From Pseudomonadota bacterium (GTDB lineage Bacteria; Pseudomonadota; Alphaproteobacteria; Micavibrionales; UBA1664), in contig RFNZ01000005.1 in NCBI GenBank assembly GCA_009926935.1, positions 1 to 64,000 of the forward strand: a DNA stretch of 64,000 bases. The letters are read 5' to 3'. A program made the position numbers and the translations under genes. Below are positions 7,966 to 19,700 of the stretch, in pieces. Within the stretch, counting starts at the first letter, position 1. Each line of letters opens with the position of its first letter. Below the pieces are notes generated by a model that worked only from the letters and a program-made list of their open reading frames with translations, had not been told where the DNA came from and made no database searches.

Positions 7966-10713
7966 ATGGCTAAAATTATGCTTATCGACGCGGCCCAGCC
8001 CGAAGAAACCCGCGTGGCCGTTATGGATGGTCGCAGGCTCGACAATTTCGATATCGAGAGTGCTTCCAAAAAACAACTCAAGGGCAATATCTATCTCGCC
8101 AAGGTCACGAGGGTCGAGCCTTCACTGCAAGCGGCGTTTGTCAGCTACGGCGGCAACCGCCATGGCTTTTTGCCCTTTGCCGAAATCCACCCTGATTATT
8201 ACCGTATCCCCGTTGAAGACCGTGAACGACTTCTGGCTGAACAGGAAGAGCTGAGCCGCCAGATCATGGAGGAAGCCAAGGCCCGCGAAGAGCGCGAGAT
8301 TGCAGAAGCCGAGGCCCGTGCAGCCTCGGGCGAAGCCGCCCCGGAGGAAACCGAGCAGCCTGAACCAACTGACGAAGACATCGCTGCCGAAATGCAGCCT
8401 CAGGCGCAACAGGACAGCAATGAGAATTTTGAGCAGTCATCAGAAGCCAACGCTGAGGACGATGATGAGTCCGAAGAAGAGATGGATGATGATGAAGACG
8501 AGAGCGAAGACGACGATGAAGGTGATGACGCATCTGATGATGCGGATACCCGTGATTCTGATTCTTCAGCTATCGATGAGCAAGGCAACGTCATAGAGAC
8601 AGGCATTGCCGAAGGCCAGAATGCCGAAGGTGACCCCCAAGGAGCCGCCAATCAAAACAATGACGAACAGCATCGCGGCCGTGGCCGTGGGCGCCGCCGT
8701 CGTGGCCGTGGCCGTGGGCGTCGTGGTCTTGAGCGCCGTTCCGACCAGGTTACTGACCGTGAAAGCGCTTCCCATGATGAGGATGATACCGGGATGGCAC
8801 CTTTGTGGAAGAGGATGCGCCGTTCCTACAAAATTCAGGAGGTCATCAAGCGTGGGCAGATCATGCTCATTCAGGTGGTCAAGGAAGAGCGCGGCAACAA
8901 AGGTGCCGCCGTTACGACTTATATCACCATGCCTGGCCGCTATTGTGTTTTGATGCCGAATTCGCCGCAATCTGGCGGGGTTTCACGCAAGGTATCCAGT
9001 CATGCCGATCGTCGGAAGATGCGCGAGCTTTTGGACGAGCTACAGGTACCGGCAGGGATGTCTGTCATTTTGAGAACGGCCGGTGTCGACCGTATGCCGG
9101 AAGAGGTCAAGCGTGACCTTGATTATCTGATGCGCCTCTGGGACCGCGTGCGTGATACCACCATGCAGTCAACCGCGCCCTCGCTGATCCATGAAGAGGG
9201 ATCGCTTGTTAAGCGGGCTGTCCGCGATCTTTATACCAAGGATATCAAAGAGATTGTTGTTGAAGGGGCTGATGGCGCTGCCATTGCCCATGAGATGATT
9301 TCCATCATGATGCCCGAGAATGCAAACGTGGTTCGTGAGTACAAGGATGATGTTCCGCTGTTTATCAAGTATGCGGCCGAGCCACAGATTGATGCCATTC
9401 ACTCGAATACGGTGACTTTGCCCTCTGGCGGATATCTGGTCATCAATCCGACTGAGGCGCTGGTGTCGATCGATATCAACTCCGGGCGCGCTACGCGTGA
9501 GCGCCACATTGAGGAAACGGCCCTCAAGACAAACCTTGAAGCGGCCGACGAAATCGCACGCCAGTTGCGCCTGCGTGACCTTGGCGGGCTTGTTGTTATC
9601 GACTTTATCGACATGGAAAGCCGCAGGCATAATGCCATGGTTGAGAAGCGCATGCGTGATGCGCTTTCAACCGACCGTGCCCGTGTACAGGTTGGCCGTA
9701 TATCGTCTTTCGGACTTATGGAGCTTAGCCGCCAGCGTCTGCGCCCGTCTCTCACGGAAACGCATTTCCAGACCTGCCCTCATTGCCGTGGTCTTGGCAT
9801 GATGCGTACAACGGAAGCCATGGCTCTTGCCACGATCAGGGCCATTGAAACCGTAGGGATGGAAGGGCGCGCCGCAGAAGTTGCGATGACAGTCAGCGAA
9901 CCTGTGGCCACATTCATATTCAATGCAAAACGTATGACGCTTGCCATGCTTGAAAAGCGCTATGGCCTAAGCGTGGTATTACGCATTGCCCATGTGATTG
10001 AAAATGATCACGGCTTTATCATGGAGATTACACGTACAAAACGCTCGGAGCGCATCAACGCGATCGAGAGCGATGTTGACGGAGATCTCTCTGAAGACGA
10101 GTTCGAGCCAGCGCAGCAGCATGTACAGGCAGATGATTTAGACGAACCGCAGCCTCAATCCAACGCCAGCGATTTTGATGCCCAGTTTGGCCGCAATGAT
10201 TGTGGTGGTGACAGGGGCGGACGTGGCCGCCGCCGTGGACGCCGCGGGGGAAGAAACCGCTTCCGTGATGGTCAACCCGTCGGCGATGACTCGTTTGGCA
10301 ATGTTGCGCCTTCAGGCGAGAGCGACATAGACGATAACATCGGTAACCGGAAACCGAGTGACGAGGCTATGGATACCGATGCGTTTCAACCCGGAAATGA
10401 GCGCCAAGAGCGTGGTGAAAATGGTGAACAGCGTGGCAGAGGCCGCGGTGGAAGGCGCCGTGGTGGACGGGGTCGCAATAACCGCGAGGGTAATGGCCGC
10501 CACCAGAACCAGCCACGTGATCCTCAAGACTTTTCAGGCGGTGAAGCGGCACCGCGCCAGCATGCGCCACGCCAGCCTGATGTTAATCAACAGCAGCATG
10601 TACAGCGCACGCCTGTTGCTGAGCCCGAACAGCCGCGCGTTCGCGATTACGAGATCGTCAATGAAGCGCCGGGCGAGAAGAAAAAGGGCTGGTGGAAAAA
10701 GCTTACGGGGTAA
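7966..10713 (+). CDS. rne: Ribonuclease E
   Basis: Single-strand endoribonuclease and degradosome scaffold, 915 residues. The ATG at 7966 has AGGAG at ideal spacing and gives the usual start MAKIMLIDAAQPEETRVAV. The S1 RNA-binding domain (from about 39) is split by a long insert (about 89-272) that is strongly acidic and then Arg/Gly rich. The catalytic core carries SIDINSGRATRERH (about 503) and the metal-site LVVIDFIDM (about 541-549); the zinc-link is CPHCRGLG (about 604). The C-terminal tail has RG-rich RNA-binding patches and ends in the basic-aromatic KKKGWWKKLTG. Such S1 inserts are known in alphaproteobacterial RNase E. Confidence 0.96.
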   Translation: MAKIMLIDAAQPEETRVAVMDGRRLDNFDIESASKKQLKGNIYLAKVTRVEPSLQAAFVSYGGNRHGFLPFAEIHPDYYRIPVEDRERLLAEQEELSRQIMEEAKAREEREIAEAEARAASGEAAPEETEQPEPTDEDIAAEMQPQAQQDSNENFEQSSEANAEDDDESEEEMDDDEDESEDDDEGDDASDDADTRDSDSSAIDEQGNVIETGIAEGQNAEGDPQGAANQNNDEQHRGRGRGRRRRGRGRGRRGLERRSDQVTDRESASHDEDDTGMAPLWKRMRRSYKIQEVIKRGQIMLIQVVKEERGNKGAAVTTYITMPGRYCVLMPNSPQSGGVSRKVSSHADRRKMRELLDELQVPAGMSVILRTAGVDRMPEEVKRDLDYLMRLWDRVRDTTMQSTAPSLIHEEGSLVKRAVRDLYTKDIKEIVVEGADGAAIAHEMISIMMPENANVVREYKDDVPLFIKYAAEPQIDAIHSNTVTLPSGGYLVINPTEALVSIDINSGRATRERHIEETALKTNLEAADEIARQLRLRDLGGLVVIDFIDMESRRHNAMVEKRMRDALSTDRARVQVGRISSFGLMELSRQRLRPSLTETHFQTCPHCRGLGMMRTTEAMALATIRAIETVGMEGRAAEVAMTVSEPVATFIFNAKRMTLAMLEKRYGLSVVLRIAHVIENDHGFIMEITRTKRSERINAIESDVDGDLSEDEFEPAQQHVQADDLDEPQPQSNASDFDAQFGRNDCGGDRGGRGRRRGRRGGRNRFRDGQPVGDDSFGNVAPSGESDIDDNIGNRKPSDEAMDTDAFQPGNERQERGENGEQRGRGRGGRRRGGRGRNNREGNGRHQNQPRDPQDFSGGEAAPRQHAPRQPDVNQQQHVQRTPVAEPEQPRVRDYEIVNEAPGEKKKGWWKKLTG

Positions 10714-10734
10714 TAACGCCATCCTTGTCGAATT

Positions 10735-10766
10735 AAAAAACGGGGCTTTTGAGCCCCGTTTTTTTC
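10735..10766. terminator. Bidirectional intrinsic terminator
   Basis: CGGGGCT / AGCCCCG with a TTTG loop is flanked by six As on the left and seven Ts on the right, so it can stop transcription from rne (rightward) and from the giant gene (leftward). Confidence 0.85.
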
Positions 10767-10787
10767 TATCTGATAGCACGTGTATTA

Positions 10788-13700
10788 TTAACGGAATGTC
10801 AGTTTTGCGCCAGTTGAACGTGCTTCAGCCGCAAATCTCCGTAAAAATTGGAGTTCGTTTTGTGACAGTTGGCCGTTACCTCTTCTAAAAATGGTTTCAA
10901 TTTCCCGGAACAGTTCAGTTGTGGCTGCTGTACCGTTAGAGTTGAAACGGGCTGTCCATGCATTGATTGCAGCTGGGTTTGCACCTTTGTCAATCATATC
11001 GAGTTGTAAAAGCCTTGCCGCCTGAGCTATATGACCGCCTGCCTTAACGTCATCAATAAAGATTGTGGGAGTTGGATTAATAGCCTCCTTGAACCCTAGT
11101 CTTATGTTATCGATAGGGTTTGTGAAGAACGGTGGAATACGTTCCGTCGGAACTGTCGTTACTTCCAGTCTTCCACCGACTTGTCTGAAGACAAAGCCTT
11201 TTGATTCAAGTCGGCCGAGCACATCAGCATGAATAGGATTGCGTATCACGCTTGTATCGGCTGTATCAATGACGCGTGAAGGGCCACCTTTGCGGCCTAG
11301 CTCGCTTCCATCCACGGCTTTATTTTCGAGCGCTGCGTTGGACATATCGAGGTTGAGTTTGGCACCTTTTGTTGTCAGGCCATACTCGGTATTTGTAAAC
11401 ACCTCTTTAAAACGGAGCAGGTCCTGCATGAACGGAATGGTTGTTCCGCCAGTACGGAGTCTTTCGATAGGCATGCCAGATATGCGGCGTACAAAATTAC
11501 CATCTACGATACCGCCTTCGCTCAAGTTTGCGCGAAGATCGTTCATGGCACGCCAGCTATCAGCCGTTCCGCCTTCGGCGGTTTCTATCAAGGTAGTGAA
11601 AAGTCTTTTGTTCTGACCGGTGATGACATTTGATTTGATCAGTTCCTGAACACGCGCCTTCATATCGGCCCATGCCTCGCTACGTTCAAGGAATGCCTGA
11701 AGACGTGCGCCATCGGTGCTGGCACCAACGATTGCATCGGCGCGTACTTCGAAGGCGTTGAGGCGTCTAAATCCACCACTGCCATCGTGAGTTACTATTT
11801 CAGGAGGGCGTGCAGATATGGCCATACCTGGTGCAGGCTCTGGTACCAATGTCCTTATAAAGCGCGCGCCATGGCCGCGTGGAGCACCGGCTTGTGTAAT
11901 CGTCTCAAGATCACCGTTAATGAGCAGTCTTACACGAATACTTCTTGGGTCAGTAATCTCGACAAAAGCCTGCGATGGGTCGACTATGCGTGTAGCGCCT
12001 TTTAGTGCAGCTGCGTCAGGACTGTTCACCCTGAAGTACTCAGTTGCCACACCAGGTTTTGTAACGCGGACCAGGAAACCCTCATCACCCGGTAATTTAA
12101 TGTATCTATGACTGCTACCTGCAAATTCATGACCTGCGGGGAATGCACGTTCAAAAGACCCGGTGAGTGATTCGCGTGGCAGGCGCGGGTCAACAAACGG
12201 GGTATCTACGATGCCGCCAGTTACTACAGGGCCTGCATCAGCATCGTCAGGTATGCTTAAGCTGCCTCTCGTGTGAGGTCTGACAATACGCATAGGTCCT
12301 GCTGACGTATCAGGATCCAAAAGGCCGAGTTTGACAGCGCTACCTCTTGCAAAATGCGTTGTATTGCCAACAGGATCTTTGAGGAAGTTGCGAATTTCAT
12401 CAGAATACGCCGCACCCAACCCACCAAACACGCCGCCTGTTACCATAGAAATAAGCAAGCTGACTTCGCGTTTGTTTCTTTTATAGGCTGCGCCTATTGA
12501 AGAAGCCATGACTCCAAGCTTTTTGAGCTTTGTATCAGCCACTGGGTCTTGATATGCATCTCTGTATGCATTTGCAATCACGCTTGGAAGGAACCGGATG
12601 TTGCCGATCGATCTGCCAGCGACTCTCCAGTTTTCGCCAGATATGCCTTTTGTGGTTTGTACTAAAGCGCTAAGACCTGCTTTAAAGTGTGTGCCCAAAG
12701 CTACGGCACGTTTAAGCTTGCTCTTGCCTTGGTATGTGGTGTCGTTGTCCAGCGTCTCGCTGTAGTGATGGTTAAGGTGCCCGCTGAATGCGCCTGCAAC
12801 AAATATACCAGCAACAACGGCCACTGCTACTACAGGTATTGTGACGCCGGCTATTGTTAAACCTGCGGCGGCACCGAAAGCAGTCTTAACACCCATACCG
12901 GCGGCGCCCGCCAGGATAATGGTAGGCCATCTGGACACAAGAGCTCCTATTGCAGAGGCGGTCCATTTAGCCGCTTTCGGCAGAACATACGGGGCAGCCG
13001 CTACTGCAGTACCGATAGCCACTGCTCCGAGTAATGTTGTACCTAATAAAGCGCCAGCACCTACGCCGATAGCTATGGCTGCAACCGCTTTGATTTTTTG
13101 ACCTTTTCTTGGCCGTGCGGTGCTATCGGTTTCGGTACCTGATTCGTCTCTTGTGGGGCGGATTCCGTCACCTACAGGTGGACGTGCGGCTGGAGGGATT
13201 CTATCTCCAGCCTCAGCAACACGGTCACTTCCCAATTCTAGCTCAGGCGAGCCGTCTCGGGTTGGGCGTGCGCCACCATCAGTTCTATCGGCGGGTACTG
13301 GCCAGCCGCCTGATGCAGGGGCGCGCGCTGCAGGAGCTGCAGGCATAATGCGGTTCCAAACGCTGGCAGCACGCGCCGGACTTACTGTCCGGCGTCTAGC
13401 CTCGTCATCAGATGCGGCTTTTGCGGCAGCATCGATGTCTTTCAACATATCGCCTTGTGCCTGACCTTCTTTTGCTAATGCTCTTTCTGCATAATCTGCT
13501 ACAGCCGCCAATTTCGCAGGATCACTTGCATAGCCACGCTCAAGATCGGCGATTAGTTGCTCTTCAGGCTTTTGGCCTACGAGCGAAGCCATGTTCCGTG
13601 CTTTTGCTACAAGATAGCGGAGTGCGCGCGATAGGCGCTCTCTGATGCTATCTAGCGACTCTGTGGAGCGTGCAGGTGCATCAGCTGCGGCTTCACCAGT

Positions 13701-16700
13701 AGTGGCATCGCCACCTCCAACAAATGCGCTTGCTGTTGTGCCAAGCCCTGTCAACACAGGGGCGGCTGCTTTTGGTGCGCGGCCTGGATTACGGCGGGCT
13801 TCTCTATCGCCCATCCTTCCTAGGAGTGCGCTTGCCTCTGCTCCGGTGGCATCGATATGCCTGCCAACGATTTGTTCTAATGCAGCTTTGTCGCCTTGCG
13901 ATGCCTTGCGTAAAGCTTCCAGATCGTCTCTTAGATCTCTTAGATCAAGGTGTCCGTTAGCTGCATCAATAAAATATCTTAGATCGCGGAGCTCTTCCGG
14001 CGTTTTGAATTGTGCAAGAAGTGCAGTCTCGTTGATTTTGTTTGCAGCCGGTGTTTTTAATTGCGTGTAAATTCTTTCAAGGCCTGCCTTGATGTATTTC
14101 TCACTAATTGCGCGGGTATTGGCCGGGCGCGCGTTTCTTACGTTCTGAGCCCATTCCTTGACATTACTTATTGCTTTCTCGTTATTTTTTTTGCCAAGTG
14201 CCTGGAGGTTGGCGACAACGGCAGGCCAATCAACTTTTGCGCCTGCTTCTTCAGCTTCCCATGCGCCGTACGTATAATCGTAGATATCGACCAGAAAATC
14301 GAAATTTTCTTTTTGGCTGTTTGACGGCATGCTTGATGCTGTTTTTATGAGGCCATTAACCAAAGCTGTTGTTTTTGGGTTGAGAGGCGCATCAGCTGCC
14401 TGCACGCCTGCCTTTTTACAAGCGTAGATGACGGCGCTGCTCAACGCGGATCTATAGTTTGGCGCATCGGGATTTTTGGCGTCGCCAAAACGCAATTCCA
14501 GATTATGCTGCTTGATATTAGCTATAGCCTGCGTAAATGTTTTTCCGCGGACGTATCTAAAAAGCTTGGAAATGTTCGCGAGTGCCGCCTGCCCATCTTC
14601 TCCTCTGCCGAAAGAGAGGACTGCCTGCGTATAATCCAAAAGCAGCTTTTGTTGGCTGTAGTTGAGGTCGCTCATAAACATAGGGCGGTGCAATTGTGCG
14701 AAACGCGGGTTTCTGAGGTATCTCCCTTGAACCCAATTTTTGATTTCGCGGATGTTTTCGCCGATCTCTGCATATAGATCTTGTGGTTTTTGAGTTGGGC
14801 CGGCCTCGGCATCGCTGCGTGTTTCAGGTACAACCAATGTCGGCGTCACGTCAGAAACTGCGTCTCTGATTTTTGTGATGTTAGCCTCGTAAGCTTCTGG
14901 GGTTCTGCAGAGTTCCCAAAGGTTGGTAAAGGCCATTTGTCTTGCTGCGCCATCGCCTTTTCCTGCTTCAACGGCATAGGCGGTCACTGCCTTGATGTCA
15001 TCATCAGATTTGCAAACAGTGAGCAAATTGGTGATAAGCGATTTTTCGCTGGTCTCTTGCAAATTAAGGCCATAAATAGCTTTAGCTAAAGCCTCGCCCA
15101 TTGCATGGCGGTTTTTGTGACTTTCTGTAGCTTTAAGTCTTCTGGCGCCCAAACCTTGAATGTCCGCAAAAATTCTTGTGCGATCTTCCGCAGAAGAATC
15201 GGGATTTGCCAATGTTTTTAAATCGGCTAGCAGAAAGCCAATATACGCTGTCCTTGGTGTGTCTTCAGCGTTACGAGGATTGTAAGCTAGTACAGCATCT
15301 ATTGTGGCGTTGGATCGTGCTAGGTTGTCTGCGTTGTCGTTAGATGCTGCAATCAACGCATTGGCCAGTGAAGCAATTTCGGCTTCTGCGCTTGCATCAA
15401 TTTCCTTGTCAGGATTTGCAGCTTCATAAAGCGTGCGTACACTTAGACGGATTGTATCCTTGAGTTCAGCATTGTTGTCTTGAGTCGATGCAGGTGCCGC
15501 AGAAGTCAGAGTTTCTGCATTTGTTACTTCAGCTTCCTTACCGCTATAGAGTCTGTCACCCAGCTCAGATAGGTCGTTAAGGTGCTTCATAAATTCTGGA
15601 TTTGAATGCAGATCTTCATTTTTACCTGCTTTTGTACAGGCAAGAAGCAGCGCTTTTGTTAGGTCGTATGCTTTCTGAATATCTTGGTCGTTGCGATACG
15701 CTCTCCAGTATCTGGCGTGATTTACGCCATTGGCCGTTAGAGCCGCGTTCATAGCAACGAGTGCAGGGAAGTTTTGGGCGTGAGAGGCCAGCATCTCTTT
15801 CAATTTTGTTGCTACGGCCTTGTTGAACCCTGAGATATGTTTTAGGTTCAAACGTGTGCTGCGTTTTAGCGGCCCTGTCTGTAATGACGCCAAGATGTGG
15901 TCGGCAAATGCGCCGTAATCTGCGCACTGATTGGACTGTGCGATGAGTACTGGGGTGAATTCAGTATCAATTTTTTCCAAAGTCTCTTCAAAACGCGTGA
16001 TCACTTCCTGTTCTGGTGAGCCATCTGCAGGTTGTTCTAAGGCGCCAATGTAATCTGCAAAAAAGTCCTGAACATCTTTGTAAGAGCCCAGTACATCGGC
16101 ACGGCTTTTGATGAAATTGCCAATGTAATCGATGTTGTCATCGGTGCCTGATACGCGCGCTTCGGTTAATGCGCTTACGGCTGCTGACAGTGCTTCTACT
16201 GCGTCTACTACTGATTTTTTGTTTTCGGACTCTGGTAGTGCCGCTGCACTTGTATTCGCTTCCTTTAGCGCTGCAAAGAGTGCGGCAGTGCTATCGAGCG
16301 GTGTTGCGGCTACGGCTGCTTCAGGTGTTGTTGTTTCAATTGATTGAAGGACGCTTATGCAATCATCCATTTCGACTTCAATCATGCGGTCGAAAATCGG
16401 CCCGAGAACAGCCTGAGAATTGTTGAATTTTTTGCCAGCCAGGACATCTTTAAGCGCCTGCACTTCCAATTTATTGTGACCTTCAATTTTCTCTATTTCA
16501 CCGATATTGTATTCAAGGAAGTCTCTGTCTTCATCACGTAAAACTTCATCCGTTTTGCCGTCAGCAATCGCGATTACATCCGTCTTCATTAATTGAAGGT
16601 CGTTGATATTAAGCGCGAATTTAACGGCTTTATCTAGTTCTGCGAGCGTGGCATCACCTTCGGCATTGGCTTCAATAGCGTTTACCAAGGCACGCTCAAT

Positions 16701-19700
16701 GCCATCACCCTCGGTGCCGATTTTATCAAGAGCATCAAGTATGATACGGGTGATGCCATCGGCATCGGCTTCACTAAGTTTTTCTAGTGTTTCGAGCAGA
16801 TAGGCCGGAAGCACTTCCGTTAAAGTTTTTGTAGAGGCTGGGATTGCGCCTGCGGTGGCTGGGCCTGTGAAGGCCATTGCTTCTGGTGCGGTGCTTGTAA
16901 TGCCAGGATCAGCGCTTGATACAGGTGATGGTGCTTGAGGAAGTACAGGTGGCAATGCCGGTAAGCGAATTATCTGGTCGCCATCAGCCTTGACTGTAGC
17001 ATATATGCCCTTGCCTGCTTCTGTATATCTTTCAATAAGGCCACTAAAGGCAAGTTCCGCATTTGGGACACCCTGATCAATCGCATTAGAAGCGCGCGCA
17101 AGCATAACTAGCGTGTCTGATTTAGCGTCAGCACGATTTTTTGCAAAATCAGCACTTATTGCCATTACGACATACGGGCCACCAGCAGTTTGCTTGAGGC
17201 GCCTATACATACGCCCAAGAACTTTTAGATAATCTTCTCCACCAATCTGGGCTTTAATTTTATTTTTGTGAGCAGGGTGGTTAATGTGGGCCAGCATTGG
17301 CTGTGTGTATTTTAAAGCCTCGGCATTTGTCTCGGCTGTGAGGCGTAAGACATCAATGGCTTCAATGCCAAGCGACAAGATGGAGTCGACGCCAGCCTTG
17401 ATTGTCTTTTGTTCAGGCGTATCTTCCGTTGTTGTTCGGCTTACAAGAAATCTCCATGCTTTTGCATAGGTCATGCGAGTTTTTGAAGCGAAATCCTGGC
17501 GTGCCGTTACAAACTCTCCCAGATTTGCGTCTCTATTTGCGACAGCAAGTGCGCTTGCTTTAAGGATTTCCATGGCATCCGATTCGCCAGATTCGTTATC
17601 AAGCTCTTGAATTAGCTTCTTGGCTTCGCCTTGGGCTTTTTCGTCGCCAGTTTTTTCGACCGTAAGCAGTGCTTCAAATACGAGCTTGTCAGCATCCCAG
17701 GCGGCAGCGAGATACCCGTCAAGTTCTGCGTGTCCGGTTTCGATCCATTCGGCTTTGTCGTCGCTGTCATCCTCGGCGTCTGTGTTATCAAGCATACCAG
17801 GCGTTAGGTCCAGAATGTCTTCCTGTTCCATACTTTCTTTGATGCGTGCGAGTTCGCTTATAAGTCCTGCCAGCTGTTCTTCGCGATCGAATTTTGAGTA
17901 AGCTGTCTGAATGAAATCATTCATGATGTGAGGGATGCGCTCTAATTCAGTTGAGTCTGACAGGCGTTCAATCCATTTGCTGGACTGGCTTTTCAGGCTG
18001 CGTGCAAAAGAAAGCCTGCTTTGTACATCTTCTGTTTGCTCAGCTTCGCTGAGAGTTTTTATATACGCGTCGATGTTATCGCGGAATGTTGAGAGCCTTT
18101 GTTCAAGCTCGCTTGGCTCCGGTGCTCCAGCTTCAAGAGCTTTATCTGCATCGATGCCTGATGTATACGCGTTCAGCTCAGGGAAGTTTGCGTCAATTTT
18201 GTCGAGAAGGGTATACAGAGCCTCGTCTTCATTGTCGCTGAGGTAGTTATCGAGAACGCCGTAGTGCTCGGCCGCGGATTCAAAATCCTGTTTTTCAAGT
18301 GCTGATCCAAGCAAGAATTTAGCGCTTTTAATTGGGTCTTGTTCGGCATCATCTGTACCTGCCGCACCTGCTTCTCTGAGTTCACGGATAATACTTAATT
18401 TTGCGCTTGTTGAACCGATTTGCGTTGCAAGAAACGCGCTTACATCAGTCAGTATTGCTTGTAGATCAGGCTGAGTGCTGAGATAAAATCTCAGATTGTC
18501 ATTGATCATGCTCAATGTGTTTTCTGTAGCCGGAATGTCGTTTGCCTCAAGATGCGTAATGAGCTCGGCAATTATAGGTTTTGGATCGCTGCTCATGGGG
18601 CGCCAGCTTGACTTGCCGGCTGATGGTACGCTGGTCTGTGTAATTTTTGGCTCCCACGCTTTTAGGCGTGCGATGAGGTCCGATTTTGGATCTGCTGCTG
18701 TTGCAGTTTGTTCTGGTGCAGCCTCATCTCTGTCAGCTGCCAGTGCACTTGCCATAGCAGCAAAATTTGCTAAAGGGGCGGAGGCTGTGTTGCCAGCTGG
18801 TTCGGCTGCAACATCAAGATCGCCTGTAAGGTCTTGTGTTTCAAGCAGGCTTGTGAGGTCACGGAAATCAGGATTGTCTACGCATTGGCGCAGGAGGTCT
18901 TTAGCAGGACCTTCCTGAGGTGTTGCTTTGATAGCGGCTTCCAGGCTTTTGCGCACGCGTGCCGTGATATCTGCACGCAGGATTTCAGGGCCTTTGAAGC
19001 GGTTGACATAGGATTTCATGTTTGTCGCCAGAAGGCGGAATTTTTCACGTGCTTCCGGATCTTCGATATCGTTCAGGATGCTGTTTAAAGCCAAAAGGAG
19101 GGCGTCTTCGTCCAGTTTTGTTGGTGCTCGTGTTTCTTCATCAGCTACTGGCTGTTCAATTTCAGGACCTGCATCTCTCGGGTCTACTGCCCTAGCAAAG
19201 CTGCGTGGTTCAATTTCTACGGCAGTGCCGCGTGATACTTTGATCTCCGGCTCAATAGCCGGGTGGGCTTGAATAAGCTCGCTTACGAGTGAGGAGAGAC
19301 CTTCTTTTTGAAGAGTGTCTTCACCGAGATTTTTCAATTCCCAGATTGCGCCACTGAGTGCGAGATTGCTTCTCTCGATGGCATCGGCATTGGCTTCAGG
19401 GTCTTTTGCGAATCTGGTCTGATTGCGTGCCCAGACGCGGGCGATGCTCAGGTAATTACCTGTCAAATCAAATGTATCCTGATCGTTGTCGGCGGTCATC
19501 TCGGAACGCACGGCTGCGATTTTGTCTGTAATTGCGTTTACAGCGTCTATTTTATCTTCGATTAAAGCGGTGGCCTTTGGGTCTGCATCCATTTGTGTAA
19601 AGCCGCCTTCACCCTGCATGCGTTTGAGCGATTTGATGAAGCCGAGGTCTGGCGATGACCCGTTGAGGCCTTTAAAATCAGTATCAGTTTCGACGTCTTT

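Noticed and set aside
7748-8254. 168-codon + strand frame covering the rne leader and start
   Set aside because: Out of frame with rne, overlaps its well-supported 5' end, and has no Shine-Dalgarno or recognisable domain.
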